A stretch of DNA of 64,000 nucleotides from JBQTGK01 sp052400665 (GCA_052400665.1 JBQTGK010000001.1); one strand, 5' to 3'; positions 52,411 through 61,859 are shown, counted from the first letter of the stretch. Numbers and translations: made by a program. The notes: generated from the sequence alone by a model not told the origin.

Positions 52411-53544
52411 TTAATACAAATGATCTTCAGCCTGAATCTCCTCAATATCGATCTTTTTATTATTAATAGCTCTCCAGGCCCACACGATATAAGCAATAAC
52501 AAACGGAACCATTAAAGAAACATAAGACATTGCAGTTAGTGTATAATGCGAAGATGAAGCATTCTGTATTGTTAATGATGATTGCAGATCGGCCACAGAA
52601 GGATAAAATGCGGTATTATTAAAACCTGCTAGTAAAAACAAACTAAAAACAACTAAAATTGTTCCACCACCAGCACACCAAATTCCTGTGGTATGTTTCT
52701 GTGCTAAATACGATTTTATCAATCCATACAAAACTCCGGCAACTCCTACTACAAAAAGTATGGCCACAACTGGCATTGCCATTAGATTATGCAAATACTT
52801 AAAAGACTCCATCGAAACAACACCCGTTTTAGTATCGACAGCAAAACCATCCATTACTAATAAACGAATTGCAAAAAATAAGAAAAACACTAAAAATGGA
52901 ATTCCCGATACTAGCAATTGCTTTTTTGAGCGATTAAAAATATTATCATCTTCGATACTATTCATAAAATACATACTCCCCAGTACTCTTGCTAAAAAGA
53001 AAACAGCTAATCCTAAAGCTACATTATGAATATTTAAAACAGCTTCCAGACCCCCATAAGGATTTGCCCATCTTGACTGGTTCATTTCATTCACGGTAAA
53101 TTCGGCTCCATTAAAAAATGTACCTACGGCGGTTCCAATTAAAATTGTTCCTAATAATCCGTTAATAAATAAAAAAGCTTCGAATGTTTTAGCACCCCAA
53201 ACATTATTGGGTTTACTTCTAAACTCATAAGCTACAGCCTGAATTATAAAGCAAAAAAGTATTGCCATCCAAACCCAATATGCTCCTCCAAACGAAGTAG
53301 AATAAAACAAAGGAAATGAGGCAAACATTGCTCCTCCAAAAGTTACAAGAGTTGTAAAGGTAAATTCCCATTTTCTTCCTAGAGCATTTACAACCATTGT
53401 TCGCTCAGTTTTCGATTTTCCTATTGTGTAAATTAGTGTTTGTCCTCCCTGAACAAACATCAAAAACACCAAAATACTTCCCAATAGTGAGTCAATTACC
53501 CACCAATATTGTTGTAATGCTAAATGCGATAAATTTTCAAACAT
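52411..53544 (-). CDS. cydB: Cytochrome bd quinol oxidase subunit II
   Basis: 377 residues with about nine membrane helices; N-terminus YWWVIDSLLGSILVFLMFVQGGQTLIYTIG corresponds to the CydB start, and the C-terminus MVPFVIAYIVWAWRAINNKKI is typical. With CydA it forms the oxidase that reduces oxygen with quinol at low oxygen. The gene is 2 bases after cydA. Confidence 0.95.
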   Translation of the reverse strand: MFENLSHLALQQYWWVIDSLLGSILVFLMFVQGGQTLIYTIGKSKTERTMVVNALGRKWEFTFTTLVTFGGAMFASFPLFYSTSFGGAYWVWMAILFCFIIQAVAYEFRSKPNNVWGAKTFEAFLFINGLLGTILIGTAVGTFFNGAEFTVNEMNQSRWANPYGGLEAVLNIHNVALGLAVFFLARVLGSMYFMNSIEDDNIFNRSKKQLLVSGIPFLVFFLFFAIRLLVMDGFAVDTKTGVVSMESFKYLHNLMAMPVVAILFVVGVAGVLYGLIKSYLAQKHTTGIWCAGGGTILVVFSLFLLAGFNNTAFYPSVADLQSSLTIQNASSSHYTLTAMSYVSLMVPFVIAYIVWAWRAINNKKIDIEEIQAEDHLY

Positions 53545-53546
53545 AA

Positions 53547-55100
53547 TTAGTGTCCTCCGTGATTTGGTCCGATTTTAATTTGTTTCAGCATAATTTTTAT
53601 TTCTGCAATTAAAAGTCCTGTAAAAACAAGTAAAAACAGAAAGAACGTAATCATAACTGCTGAAGTATCAATATTAGAAACTGCAGCCAAAGTTGGCATA
53701 AGATCCTGAATTACCCATGGCTGACGCCCCATTTCGGCAACAACCCATCCACTTTGAGAAGCAACGTAAGCTAAAGGTATACTCCAAATAGCCACTCGTA
53801 AAAACCACTTTTTATTTACTATACTTTCCTTGTAAATAAAGAATAAACAAAGCAAGAACAGAAGGATAAACCACATGCCCAATGCTACCATTATATGGAA
53901 ACTATAAAAAGAAATTGAAATTGGGGGAACAGTTTCATAAGGATCATTAAAATATCCGTAACCAAAATATTTAAAGTTTGCCTCTAACTGCTTAAGAGCT
54001 TGCTCAGCCATTACATCATCACCATTCTTTTTAGCTTTCTTATAGTTCTTAAGAGCAGCAATTGCCTTGCGCCCCATCTCCATCTTAACACTCACCGGAG
54101 GATGAACTTCTCCATGGTGATCGGTATATCCATTTATGATATCGTTTACTCCAGGAACAAAAGCATCCCCTTTCATAAAAGCCATATAACTTAGTAAGTT
54201 CGGAATTTCTATTTTAAAGCTAAATTCTTTCATGTTCTTAGAAGTACCTTGATAGTCATCCGAGAACATCCCTAAGGCAACCAAACCAGCTCCATTCGAT
54301 CCGTCATATAAACCTTCCATTGCAGCGAACTTCATTGGCTGATCCCGAACTATTTCTCTTGCAGAGTTATCGCCTGTCATCACTGTAAATAGCGAAGTTG
54401 TTAATCCAAAAACAGCTGCCACAACAATACTTTTTTTACCAAAAACAACATCTCGTTTTTTTAGCAAATACCAAGAACTAACTCCAATTACAAAAACCGC
54501 TGCCAATACATAAGACGAAGATATAGTATGAAGAAATTTATTTATGGCAGTTGGAGAAAACAAAATATCCCAAAAATTTATCATCTCGTTACGTGCTGTA
54601 TCCGGATTAAATCTCATTCCAATAGGATTTTGCATCCATCCATTAGCCACCAAAATCCATAAAGCAGAGAGATTAGATCCAATGGCTACCAGCCAGGTGG
54701 AAATTAAATGAAACCTTTTACTCACCTTATTCCATCCAAAAAACATGACGGCAATAAAAGTAGATTCCATAAAAAATGCCATAATACCTTCTACCGCAAG
54801 TGGTGCACCGAAAATATCACCAACAAACCACGAATAATTCGACCAGTTTGTTCCAAACTCAAATTCAAGAATAATACCTGTTGCTACACCAATTGCAAAG
54901 TTAATTCCAAACAGGCTCATCCAATATTTGGTAATTTTTTTCCATTCAGGATTCCCTGTTCTAACATAAATGGTCTCCATTATGGCAATAATGAAAGCCA
55001 GTCCTAAGGTAAGAGGCACAAATATCCAATGATACATTGCTGTTAATGCAAATTGCGCTCTGGACCAATCCACTAAAGAAAGATCAAAGTTTTCAATCAT
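53547..55100 (-). CDS. cydA: Cytochrome bd quinol oxidase subunit I
   Basis: 517 residues with the axial His of haem b595 in LTAMYHWIFVPLTLGLAF (about 17-34), the GRQPW motif near the C-terminus (MGRQPWVIQDLMPT), and a quinol-loop region between the membrane helices of middle length. It holds the haem b558, b595 and d sites. Second gene of the operon, directly after the DUF4492 gene. Confidence 0.96.
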   Translation of the reverse strand: MIENFDLSLVDWSRAQFALTAMYHWIFVPLTLGLAFIIAIMETIYVRTGNPEWKKITKYWMSLFGINFAIGVATGIILEFEFGTNWSNYSWFVGDIFGAPLAVEGIMAFFMESTFIAVMFFGWNKVSKRFHLISTWLVAIGSNLSALWILVANGWMQNPIGMRFNPDTARNEMINFWDILFSPTAINKFLHTISSSYVLAAVFVIGVSSWYLLKKRDVVFGKKSIVVAAVFGLTTSLFTVMTGDNSAREIVRDQPMKFAAMEGLYDGSNGAGLVALGMFSDDYQGTSKNMKEFSFKIEIPNLLSYMAFMKGDAFVPGVNDIINGYTDHHGEVHPPVSVKMEMGRKAIAALKNYKKAKKNGDDVMAEQALKQLEANFKYFGYGYFNDPYETVPPISISFYSFHIMVALGMWFILLFLLCLFFIYKESIVNKKWFLRVAIWSIPLAYVASQSGWVVAEMGRQPWVIQDLMPTLAAVSNIDTSAVMITFFLFLLVFTGLLIAEIKIMLKQIKIGPNHGGH

Positions 55101-55101
55101 A

Positions 55102-55350
55102 TTATTGATTTTTAGGTTTAGTTAATTGTTCGATCACATAATCACCGCGATCTTTATCGTTATTATATTTTGATTTCAAAAAATTAGGAAAAAAAAACAA
55201 CTTTAATATAAAAAACATAATAAAAAGTTTCAAAATAATAATTATCCAAATCTGTCTACTCCATTTACTTTGCCCCTTAAAGCCATTATAATAAAATCGA
55301 TATACAGTAACGGGCCACTCTAACAGTTTCGAGAAACTTTCTCTTTTCAT
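55102..55350 (-). CDS. DUF4492 small membrane protein
   Basis: 82 residues from MKRESFSKLLEWPVTVYRFYYNGFK; the longer frame adds 26 residues of unlikely sequence. One strong helix (IWIIIILKLFIMFFILKLFF, about 34-53) and a soluble tail. DUF4492 genes stand beside cydAB in Bacteroidota, so a role in oxidase assembly or stability is likely. It is one base ahead of cydA, so cotranscribed. Confidence 0.85.
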   Translation of the reverse strand: MKRESFSKLLEWPVTVYRFYYNGFKGQSKWSRQIWIIIILKLFIMFFILKLFFFPNFLKSKYNNDKDRGDYVIEQLTKPKNQ

Positions 55351-55952
55351 TCTCTTTACTTTTCGGTTAATATAAAATCGAAAATTATAAAATAATAAAA
55401 GATAATAAACTCTTTTATTGCTTATCAATAATCGAGATAAAAGTATACTTTATTCTTGACCCAAGAATAAATTCATCATAGATTCTTTTGATATTCGCAT
55501 CTAAAAAATCGATAAATAATTCACTGATAAACGCTTAGGTAAAAATAAAGGCTTTATTTCGCTATAAATCTGATGTTTAAATATAATTTTAATAATACTT
55601 GATACACAGGAGAATCCAACAGTAAATTTCCAAGAACAAAAGAATTCTAATTTTAACAAGATCAAACACTTTTTTTTACAATTAAAAATCAACAACTTAG
55701 AAACTACCAAACCAATATTTATTATTTTATTTTATTCGATACATAGCTTAACAAAGCATCTATCACAATTCAATATATTTCTTTATATTTGATACATTAC
55801 GCAAACGTTTAAGCAATTTTAAGATCAGAATGAAAACATTTTCCGAATGCTAGAATAGTAAGTCTAACTTAATTGACAATTAATATTTTAGCATGCGATT
55901 TTCTCTTAACATTACACATAGAACGCATTTGAAATACTAACCCATTAAAAGA
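55351..55952. other. Divergent control region, cyd operon and Fe-S/NrfD module
   Basis: A 602-base AT-rich gap with no believable gene. It holds the palindrome at 55449-55471 and a plus-strand TATATTTG (-7-like) at 55784-55791, 162 bases before the Fe-S gene. No matching -33 TTG is found at the expected distance. Control of both units from here is likely. Confidence 0.5.
55449..55471. promoter_or_regulatory. Perfect palindrome TTTATTCTTG-ACC-CAAGAATAAA
   Basis: 10-bp perfect arms with a 3-base centre, 99-121 bases upstream of the DUF4492-cydAB start codon, with no T-run. The size and symmetry suit a dimeric regulator. It is not a consensus FNR or Rex site. Confidence 0.45.
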
Positions 55953-56888
55953 ATGAAAGAAGAAACCTCAAACCACAGTCGAAGAAAATTTCTAAAAAGT
56001 CTTGGTATTTCGGTTGGCGCTGCCGGTGTTGTTAGTAGCTTTTCTCTTTTGGGAGCTGCAAAAGCTGCAGCCAACAAACCTGCAGAAATGGTTAATTTAC
56101 TAACCCAGGACGGACAACTTGTAGAAGTAGATAAAAACCAATTGAGACCTAAGGTAACCGAACCACTTACCGAACTTCAAAAAAGAGGAAGAGAAGGTAT
56201 GCCCGGGAAATCATACGTTATGGTAATTGACCTTAGTAAATGTCGTAATGCACGTAAATGCATGGAAGCTTGTCAAAGTCACCACCAATTGCGCCCCGAC
56301 CAGCATCATATTAATGTTCTTCAAATGCAGGACGATGAACATACGGCTCCTTATTTTATGCCGAAGCCCTGTCAACATTGCGACAATCCTCCCTGCACAA
56401 AAGTTTGTCCTGTTGATGCAACTTTTAAACGTCAGGATGGAATTGTATTAATAGATAATGAAAGATGTATTGGCTGTCGTTTCTGTATTGCTGCTTGTCC
56501 TTATTCTGCACGTATTTTTCAATGGACAGAACCTAAAGATGCCGAGAAATACAATAAACTAACCTATAATATAGAAGCTAATGTTCCTCAGAAAAAAGGA
56601 ACAATTTCAAAATGTCTGTTTAGTGCCGACCGTTTGCGCGAAGGAAAATTACCTTCTTGTGTATCATCTTGTCCGAATGGAGTATATTATTTTGGTGATA
56701 GAAACGAAGATGCGGTTACAAATGGAACAACAGGTGAAACTGTTCGCTTCTCTAAATTAATTGAAGATAACGCAGGTTATACTTTATTACCAGAACTGGG
56801 AACCAAACCTCGCGTTTATTATTTACCTGCTAAAAACAGAGCTTTCAAGTTTAATGGTGATTTATTAGACGAAAATAATCTTCACTAA
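55953..56888 (+). CDS. TAT-exported Fe-S protein (NrfC/DsrO-like), two cluster Cys missing
   Basis: 311 residues with a twin-arginine signal SRRKFLK (9-15), then a four-cluster ferredoxin pattern. Motif I is C97-x5-C103-x3-C107 with Ala100 where the second Cys belongs. Motif II C140, C143, C148, C152 and motif III C172, C175, C178, C182 are complete. Motif IV has C221, C236, C240 with Ser224 at the second Cys. In the DmsB/NrfC fold motifs I and IV share two clusters, so each of these has lost one ligand. It would transfer electrons on the periplasmic side. Followed by nrfD-like and cytochrome c genes. Confidence 0.88.
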   Translation: MKEETSNHSRRKFLKSLGISVGAAGVVSSFSLLGAAKAAANKPAEMVNLLTQDGQLVEVDKNQLRPKVTEPLTELQKRGREGMPGKSYVMVIDLSKCRNARKCMEACQSHHQLRPDQHHINVLQMQDDEHTAPYFMPKPCQHCDNPPCTKVCPVDATFKRQDGIVLIDNERCIGCRFCIAACPYSARIFQWTEPKDAEKYNKLTYNIEANVPQKKGTISKCLFSADRLREGKLPSCVSSCPNGVYYFGDRNEDAVTNGTTGETVRFSKLIEDNAGYTLLPELGTKPRVYYLPAKNRAFKFNGDLLDENNLH

Positions 56889-56943
56889 GTCCTATTAAAT
56901 AAAACACATTAAATAAATATTTGCTATCACTAACCCAAATCTT

Positions 56944-58284
56944 ATGAATGACTTACCAAAACAAAAGGAAACCCATCTTTCGTTTGAAAAAATAAAAAAA
57001 GACATTCTGCACCCAATGCAAAACCATAAAGGACTCGAGCTTTGGATTGTATTTTTAATAACAGTAATAGGTGTTTGCGGATGGGCATACTATATTCAGT
57101 TGCGTGATGGACTAGGCGTTACCGGCATGCGCGATTATGTATCATGGGGTATGTATATCGCGAACTTTGTATTTTTTGTTGCCGTTAGTTTAGTAGGCAT
57201 GCTTATTTCCTCTATTCTTGGTTTACTAAGAGTAGATTGGATTGTCCCTATTTCGAGAATAGCCGAAATTATTGCCGTTGCATTTGTTGCGGTTGCTGGT
57301 TTAGTTATTATTTTAGACATGGGACGCCCTGATAGAGTTGTAAATGTTCTTATTCATGGTCGATTTCAATCTCCAATTCTTTGGGATGTTACAGTAATTA
57401 CCACCTACCTAACCGTAAGTGCATTACTCTTAATTTTGCCAATGATTCCCGATCTGGCAATCTGTAAAAATGAATTAAAAAGAACATCACCCATCCTAAA
57501 AAAATTATACAACATACTTTCTTTCGGATACATAAACACACCCAGCCAACACAAGCATTTACACAAAATGATAAGAACGCTAATGGTGCTAATTGTACCC
57601 ATTGGACTGGCTATTCACACTGTAACTTCGTGGCTGTTTGCTGCAACCCTTCGAAATGGTTGGGATACTACTATTTTTGGACCTTATTTTGTAGCTGGAG
57701 CATTCGTGGCTGGTACTGCCGCCCTTATTATTGCAATGTATTTTTTTAGGGTTAACTACAAACTAAAAGATTATATCACCGATTTACATTTCGATAAAAT
57801 AGGTAAGCTGCTTGTTGTTGTTTGTCTAGTATATCTATATTTTAATTTAAATGAATTTCTCGTTCCAGGATATAAAATGAAAACTGGCGACGACATACAC
57901 CTAAAAGAATTATTTACAGGAAGTTGGGCAACACTATTTTGGGTGTCTCAATTTTTGGGAAATATTATTCCTATCGTCCTTTTACTATTTAAAAGGTTTA
58001 GAAAACCACTGCCAATTATGATTATTTCGGTATTTGTATTGATAGCGGCATGGGTAAAACGATACGTTATTGTGGTTCCAACTTTATTACACCCTCATTT
58101 ACCCATACAAAATGTACCCGAAAATTTTGTTCATTATCATCCAACTTCAATCGAAATATCGGTTACAGTACTAAGTTTTGCTTTGGTATTACTTATCATT
58201 ACTGTTCTTTCAAAAATATTCCCGGTAATTCCTATTGTTGAGGTAGCAGAGAAAGAAGGAATTGAAGTTAAAATTGAATCTTAA
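56944..58284 (+). CDS. NrfD/PsrC-family membrane subunit
   Basis: 446 residues with about ten membrane helices, beginning ELWIVFLITVIGVCGWAYYIQL. Family features include GMYIANFVFFVAVSLVGMLISS, the segment LDMGRPDRVVNVLIHGRFQSP (about 122-142), and HTVTSWLFAATLRNGWDTTIFGPYFVAGAFVAGTA near 220-255. Proteins of this type (NrfD, PsrC, DsrP, HybB) bind quinone and may move protons. It is 55 bases after the Fe-S gene, and no molybdopterin or multihaem subunit accompanies it. Confidence 0.92.
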   Translation: MNDLPKQKETHLSFEKIKKDILHPMQNHKGLELWIVFLITVIGVCGWAYYIQLRDGLGVTGMRDYVSWGMYIANFVFFVAVSLVGMLISSILGLLRVDWIVPISRIAEIIAVAFVAVAGLVIILDMGRPDRVVNVLIHGRFQSPILWDVTVITTYLTVSALLLILPMIPDLAICKNELKRTSPILKKLYNILSFGYINTPSQHKHLHKMIRTLMVLIVPIGLAIHTVTSWLFAATLRNGWDTTIFGPYFVAGAFVAGTAALIIAMYFFRVNYKLKDYITDLHFDKIGKLLVVVCLVYLYFNLNEFLVPGYKMKTGDDIHLKELFTGSWATLFWVSQFLGNIIPIVLLLFKRFRKPLPIMIISVFVLIAAWVKRYVIVVPTLLHPHLPIQNVPENFVHYHPTSIEISVTVLSFALVLLIITVLSKIFPVIPIVEVAEKEGIEVKIES

Positions 58285-58295
58285 TACAGAAACAG

Positions 58296-59216
58296 ATGAA
58301 AAAATCAATACATACAATTAGCATTTTGATCCTGATTTTTGCTCTAACAGGTTTATTTGCAGGTGCACAAAACTGGAACGTCCCTAACAGTGCAAAAAAA
58401 GTTCAAAACCCATTAGAATCATCATCTAAAAATATTAATGCAGGTAAAAAGTTATACAATATTCACTGTAAATCATGCCATGGCGATGCCACAATGAACA
58501 ACATGTTACCACTGACTCCTATTGCTCCGAGCGATTTGGGATCTCAAGCATTTTTAGTGCAGCCCGATGGTGAAATATTCTACAAACTAAACAAAGGACA
58601 AGGCGCAATGCCAACTTTTGAAAAAACAATTAGCGACAAAGACAAATGGATGATTATAACTTATTTACGATCGTTCGATAAAAATAAAAAAATAAGTTTA
58701 AAAATTGAGGAAATAAATAATCCTGAAGTAACAGACGTTAATCTGACTGTTGATATCTCCGAAGCTGATAAAAAAATAGCTGTTCTCTTAACCGGTCTTA
58801 CTAAAAAAGGAAATCGAGTTGGCCTAGAAGGCATAGAACTAAGCTTTATGGTAAAAAGAGAATTTGGCTATCTCGATATTTCCGGAGAAGATCCATACAC
58901 AAATAAAAATGGAGAACTTGAAATTACTTTTCCTGCCGATTTACCTGGTAACACCGAAGGTGTCGTTAATATGCTTGTAAAACTTACTGATGAAAATTCT
59001 TATGGAAAACTGGAAAAAAATCAAATGATTGCTTTAGGAGTCCCTACTATTCCGGAAAATTTATTGAACAAACGAGTTATGTGGGGCACACGGGCAAATG
59101 CTCCTATCTGGATTACAGCAACATTTTTAGGTGGTATTATTTTCTTCTGGAGCGTGATTTTCTGGGTAATATTTCAGATGTTATCACTACCTAAACTGGC
59201 AAAAAATAAAGATTAG
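58296..59216 (+). CDS. Membrane-anchored monohaem cytochrome c of the NrfD module
   Basis: 306 residues: signal peptide (about 1-24, ends FAGAQ), one class I cytochrome domain with haem motif CKSCH (58-62) and a probable Met ligand in QGAMPTF (about 107-113), a beta domain of about 140 residues (SLKIEEINNPEVTDVNLTVDIS...), and a C-terminal membrane helix (about 271-298). Together with the two genes before it (12 bases) it forms a three-gene unit that could shuttle electrons between the quinone pool and cytochrome c acceptors such as the cbb3 oxidase encoded next. Confidence 0.87.
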   Translation: MKKSIHTISILILIFALTGLFAGAQNWNVPNSAKKVQNPLESSSKNINAGKKLYNIHCKSCHGDATMNNMLPLTPIAPSDLGSQAFLVQPDGEIFYKLNKGQGAMPTFEKTISDKDKWMIITYLRSFDKNKKISLKIEEINNPEVTDVNLTVDISEADKKIAVLLTGLTKKGNRVGLEGIELSFMVKREFGYLDISGEDPYTNKNGELEITFPADLPGNTEGVVNMLVKLTDENSYGKLEKNQMIALGVPTIPENLLNKRVMWGTRANAPIWITATFLGGIIFFWSVIFWVIFQMLSLPKLAKNKD

Positions 59217-59350
59217 TCAGATTCATTGTTTTCTTTCTTTTTGGATTTTGAGGAACCTCCTAATTTGTAAAGAAGATATCCGATACCAACAAGAAAATGA
59301 AAAGCTGTTATTATTAACAGAAGATAAACAAAGTTTGAATCTGATCTCAT
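59213..59350 (-). CDS. Small single-helix membrane protein, opposite strand
   Basis: A 45-residue frame beginning MRSDSNFVYLLLIITAFHFL and ending KKKENNESD, with one membrane helix (about 7-27) and a Lys-rich tail. Its stop overlaps the cytochrome stop by 2 bases and it fills almost the whole gap before ccoI, in antisense. Codon use looks like that of real genes here. Size and topology resemble small oxidase-associated subunits, but no family is recognised. Unproven. Confidence 0.45.
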   Translation of the reverse strand: MRSDSNFVYLLLIITAFHFLVGIGYLLYKLGGSSKSKKKENNESD

Positions 59351-59378
59351 AAATTAACTAAATTACACACTCTGCAAG

Positions 59379-61859
59379 ATGGCAAAAATGCAGGAAGATA
59401 CAAAAAACAAAATCTGTGTTCACTGTGGCGACAACTGTGGAAAGCACCCTGTAATGTGGGATGGCAAAGCTTTTTGTTGCAATGGTTGTTCAACAGTGTA
59501 TCAACTGCTACACGAAAACGAATTGTGCAATTATTACGATTTTGAATCCAATCCGGGGATTAAACTTGATGGTGGAAAATTTAAAGAAAAATTCGCTTTT
59601 CTGGATGAAGATGAAATAGCAGATCCCTTATACGATTTTAAGGAAGGAAATATCCGAAAAATTACTTTATATATTCCTGCTATTCATTGCAGTTCTTGTA
59701 TCTGGCTTCTCGAAAATTTAAATATCCTAAATAAAGGCATTCTTAAATCGGTAGTTAATTTTGTAAAAAAAGAAGCAGCTATCACTTTCGATTCCGAGCA
59801 AATAAGTATTCGCCAACTGGCAGAACTATTGTCTTCTATACACTATATTCCTGAAATTACTCTTGATAAATTACAGGAAAGAAAAAATTCTGATGCCAAC
59901 AAAAAACTTTTGTATAAAATTGGGATCGCCGGATTTTGTTTTGGAAATATCATGCTGTTAAGTCTGCCAGAATACGTTCCTGGCCATGAGTATCTGGAAA
60001 CTCATTTTAAAAATTTCTTTGGAATGATGAATTTCCTTCTTGTTCTGCCGGTATTTTTATACAGCGGTAATGATTATTTAAAATCGGCATTTAAAGCCAT
60101 AAAACATCGATTTATAAATATTGATGTGCCTATTTCCCTGGGCATTACAACCTTATTTATACAAAGTGCTTTCGAAATTTTTACTACAAGCGGTTCGGGA
60201 TATATGGATTCTCTTACCGGATTAATCTTTTTCCTTCTCATTGGAAAATGGTATCAAAACAGAACATATCAGGCATTGTCCTTCGAGAGGGATTATCGAT
60301 CCTATTTTCCTGTTGCTGTTAGTAAAATGGAAGCTGGTGAAGAAATCAGTACCCCTATCGAGAAGCTAAAAAAAGGAGATATTATATTAATCCGAAATCA
60401 GGAATTGATTCCTGCCGATAGTATTCTGACCAAGGGAGATGCTCAAATTGATTATAGTTTTGTAACCGGTGAATCGAGTCCGGTTTTTAAAGATGCCGGC
60501 GATCAAATTTTTGCTGGTGGCAAACAAATGGGAAGTGCCATTGAACTTACTATCGAGAAAGATGTGGTTCAAAGTAGATTAACACAACTCTGGAACCAGT
60601 TTGAAGATGAAAATAATGAAGCATCGCGCCTAAACTCAATGATTGATAAAATCAGTAAATATTTTACTGTTATTATTATTGCCATTGCCATGTTCTCTGC
60701 TATTTACTGGCTAATAAATGATAATAGCAAAGCTGCATTTGCTTTTACTTCGGTTTTAATTGTTGCTTGTCCTTGCGCATTAGCTCTTTCGGCTCCTTTT
60801 GCATTAGGAAATACAATGCGACTAATGGGACGATTGGGGATCTACCTTAAAAGTTCGAATGTGGCAGAAAAACTTAATTCAATAACAAGTATTGTGTTCG
60901 ATAAAACCGGCACAATAACACAGGCCGACGAAGTACTAATTAAGTTTAAAGGAGAAAAACTATTAAATGATGATCTGATAGCAGTTAAATCTTTAACCCG
61001 ACACTCTACCCATATATTAAGTTCCTCATTATACGATCATTTTAAAAATATACCCCCCGAAAAAGTAGAAAATTATGAAGAACTTCCCTCAATGGGAATT
61101 TCGGGTAAAGTTAATGGGCGCGAAATTAAATTAGGCTCTGCAAAATTTATCTCCGAAGGCATAACGGAAAGTAAATCCTTAAGCACCGAGGTCTACCTTT
61201 CGGTTGATGGAAAAATAAAAGGCCATTTCACATTAAGTAATCAGTATAGAAAGGGATTATCTGAATTGATAGAGAGTTTATCTGCTAAATACGACTTACA
61301 TGTTTTAACGGGAGACAATGATTCTGAGAAAAAAAATCTGTTACAGTTATTTCCCGAAGCAACAAATATCAAATTTAACCAATCGCCTAACGACAAGCTA
61401 GAATATATTAATAAGCTAAAACAAAAAAGTAAAATAGTACTAATGATTGGCGATGGATTAAACGATGCCGGAGCCTTAAAATCCAGCGATGTAGGAATAT
61501 CTATTGCCGATGATGTTTACCATTTTTCACCGGCCTGCGATGCAATTTTAGAATCATCTAAATTTTCACACTTGGCAGAATTTTTATCGATTACAAAAAA
61601 GAGTATTTGGGTAGTAAAAATAAGTTTTATCCTCTCTTTTTTATACAATTTTGTTGGTTTATACTTTGCAGTTCAAGGGGTTTTATCTCCTATTATTGCA
61701 GCTGTATTAATGCCCGTTAGTTCGGTTTCTATTGTTGCATTTACAACCCTAGCAACCAATATGATTGCAAAAAATAATGAGAATAAAAATAAACTGGTAA
61801 TTAAAAATAATAAAAACAAAAAAGCTTTTGAAAAAGCAGAATCGGTTCAACTAAACTAA
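59379..61859 (+). CDS. ccoI: Copper-exporting P-type ATPase CcoI/FixI
   Basis: 826 residues: a Cys-rich N-terminal metal domain (CVHCGDNCGKHPVMWDGKAFCCNGCS, about 12-37), an HMA domain with CSSC (about 108-111), eight membrane helices, P1B motif CPCALAL (about 464-470), phosphorylation site DKTGTIT (about 508-514), GDGLNDAGAL in the C-terminal half. This N-terminal domain arrangement and the neighbours ccoS and ccoN mark it as CcoI, which supplies copper for the binuclear site of the cbb3 oxidase rather than for detoxification. Confidence 0.93.
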   Translation: MAKMQEDTKNKICVHCGDNCGKHPVMWDGKAFCCNGCSTVYQLLHENELCNYYDFESNPGIKLDGGKFKEKFAFLDEDEIADPLYDFKEGNIRKITLYIPAIHCSSCIWLLENLNILNKGILKSVVNFVKKEAAITFDSEQISIRQLAELLSSIHYIPEITLDKLQERKNSDANKKLLYKIGIAGFCFGNIMLLSLPEYVPGHEYLETHFKNFFGMMNFLLVLPVFLYSGNDYLKSAFKAIKHRFINIDVPISLGITTLFIQSAFEIFTTSGSGYMDSLTGLIFFLLIGKWYQNRTYQALSFERDYRSYFPVAVSKMEAGEEISTPIEKLKKGDIILIRNQELIPADSILTKGDAQIDYSFVTGESSPVFKDAGDQIFAGGKQMGSAIELTIEKDVVQSRLTQLWNQFEDENNEASRLNSMIDKISKYFTVIIIAIAMFSAIYWLINDNSKAAFAFTSVLIVACPCALALSAPFALGNTMRLMGRLGIYLKSSNVAEKLNSITSIVFDKTGTITQADEVLIKFKGEKLLNDDLIAVKSLTRHSTHILSSSLYDHFKNIPPEKVENYEELPSMGISGKVNGREIKLGSAKFISEGITESKSLSTEVYLSVDGKIKGHFTLSNQYRKGLSELIESLSAKYDLHVLTGDNDSEKKNLLQLFPEATNIKFNQSPNDKLEYINKLKQKSKIVLMIGDGLNDAGALKSSDVGISIADDVYHFSPACDAILESSKFSHLAEFLSITKKSIWVVKISFILSFLYNFVGLYFAVQGVLSPIIAAVLMPVSSVSIVAFTTLATNMIAKNNENKNKLVIKNNKNKKAFEKAESVQLN

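Noticed and set aside
55501..55710. 69-residue minus-strand frame in the cyd/Fe-S intergenic region
   Set aside because: Low-complexity, no conserved features, lies in an AT-rich control region.
55784..55791. TATATTTG as a definite promoter for the Fe-S gene
   Set aside because: Perfect -7 match but no -33 box and a 162-base leader; in AT-rich DNA this octamer arises often by chance, so it is mentioned only inside the region entry.
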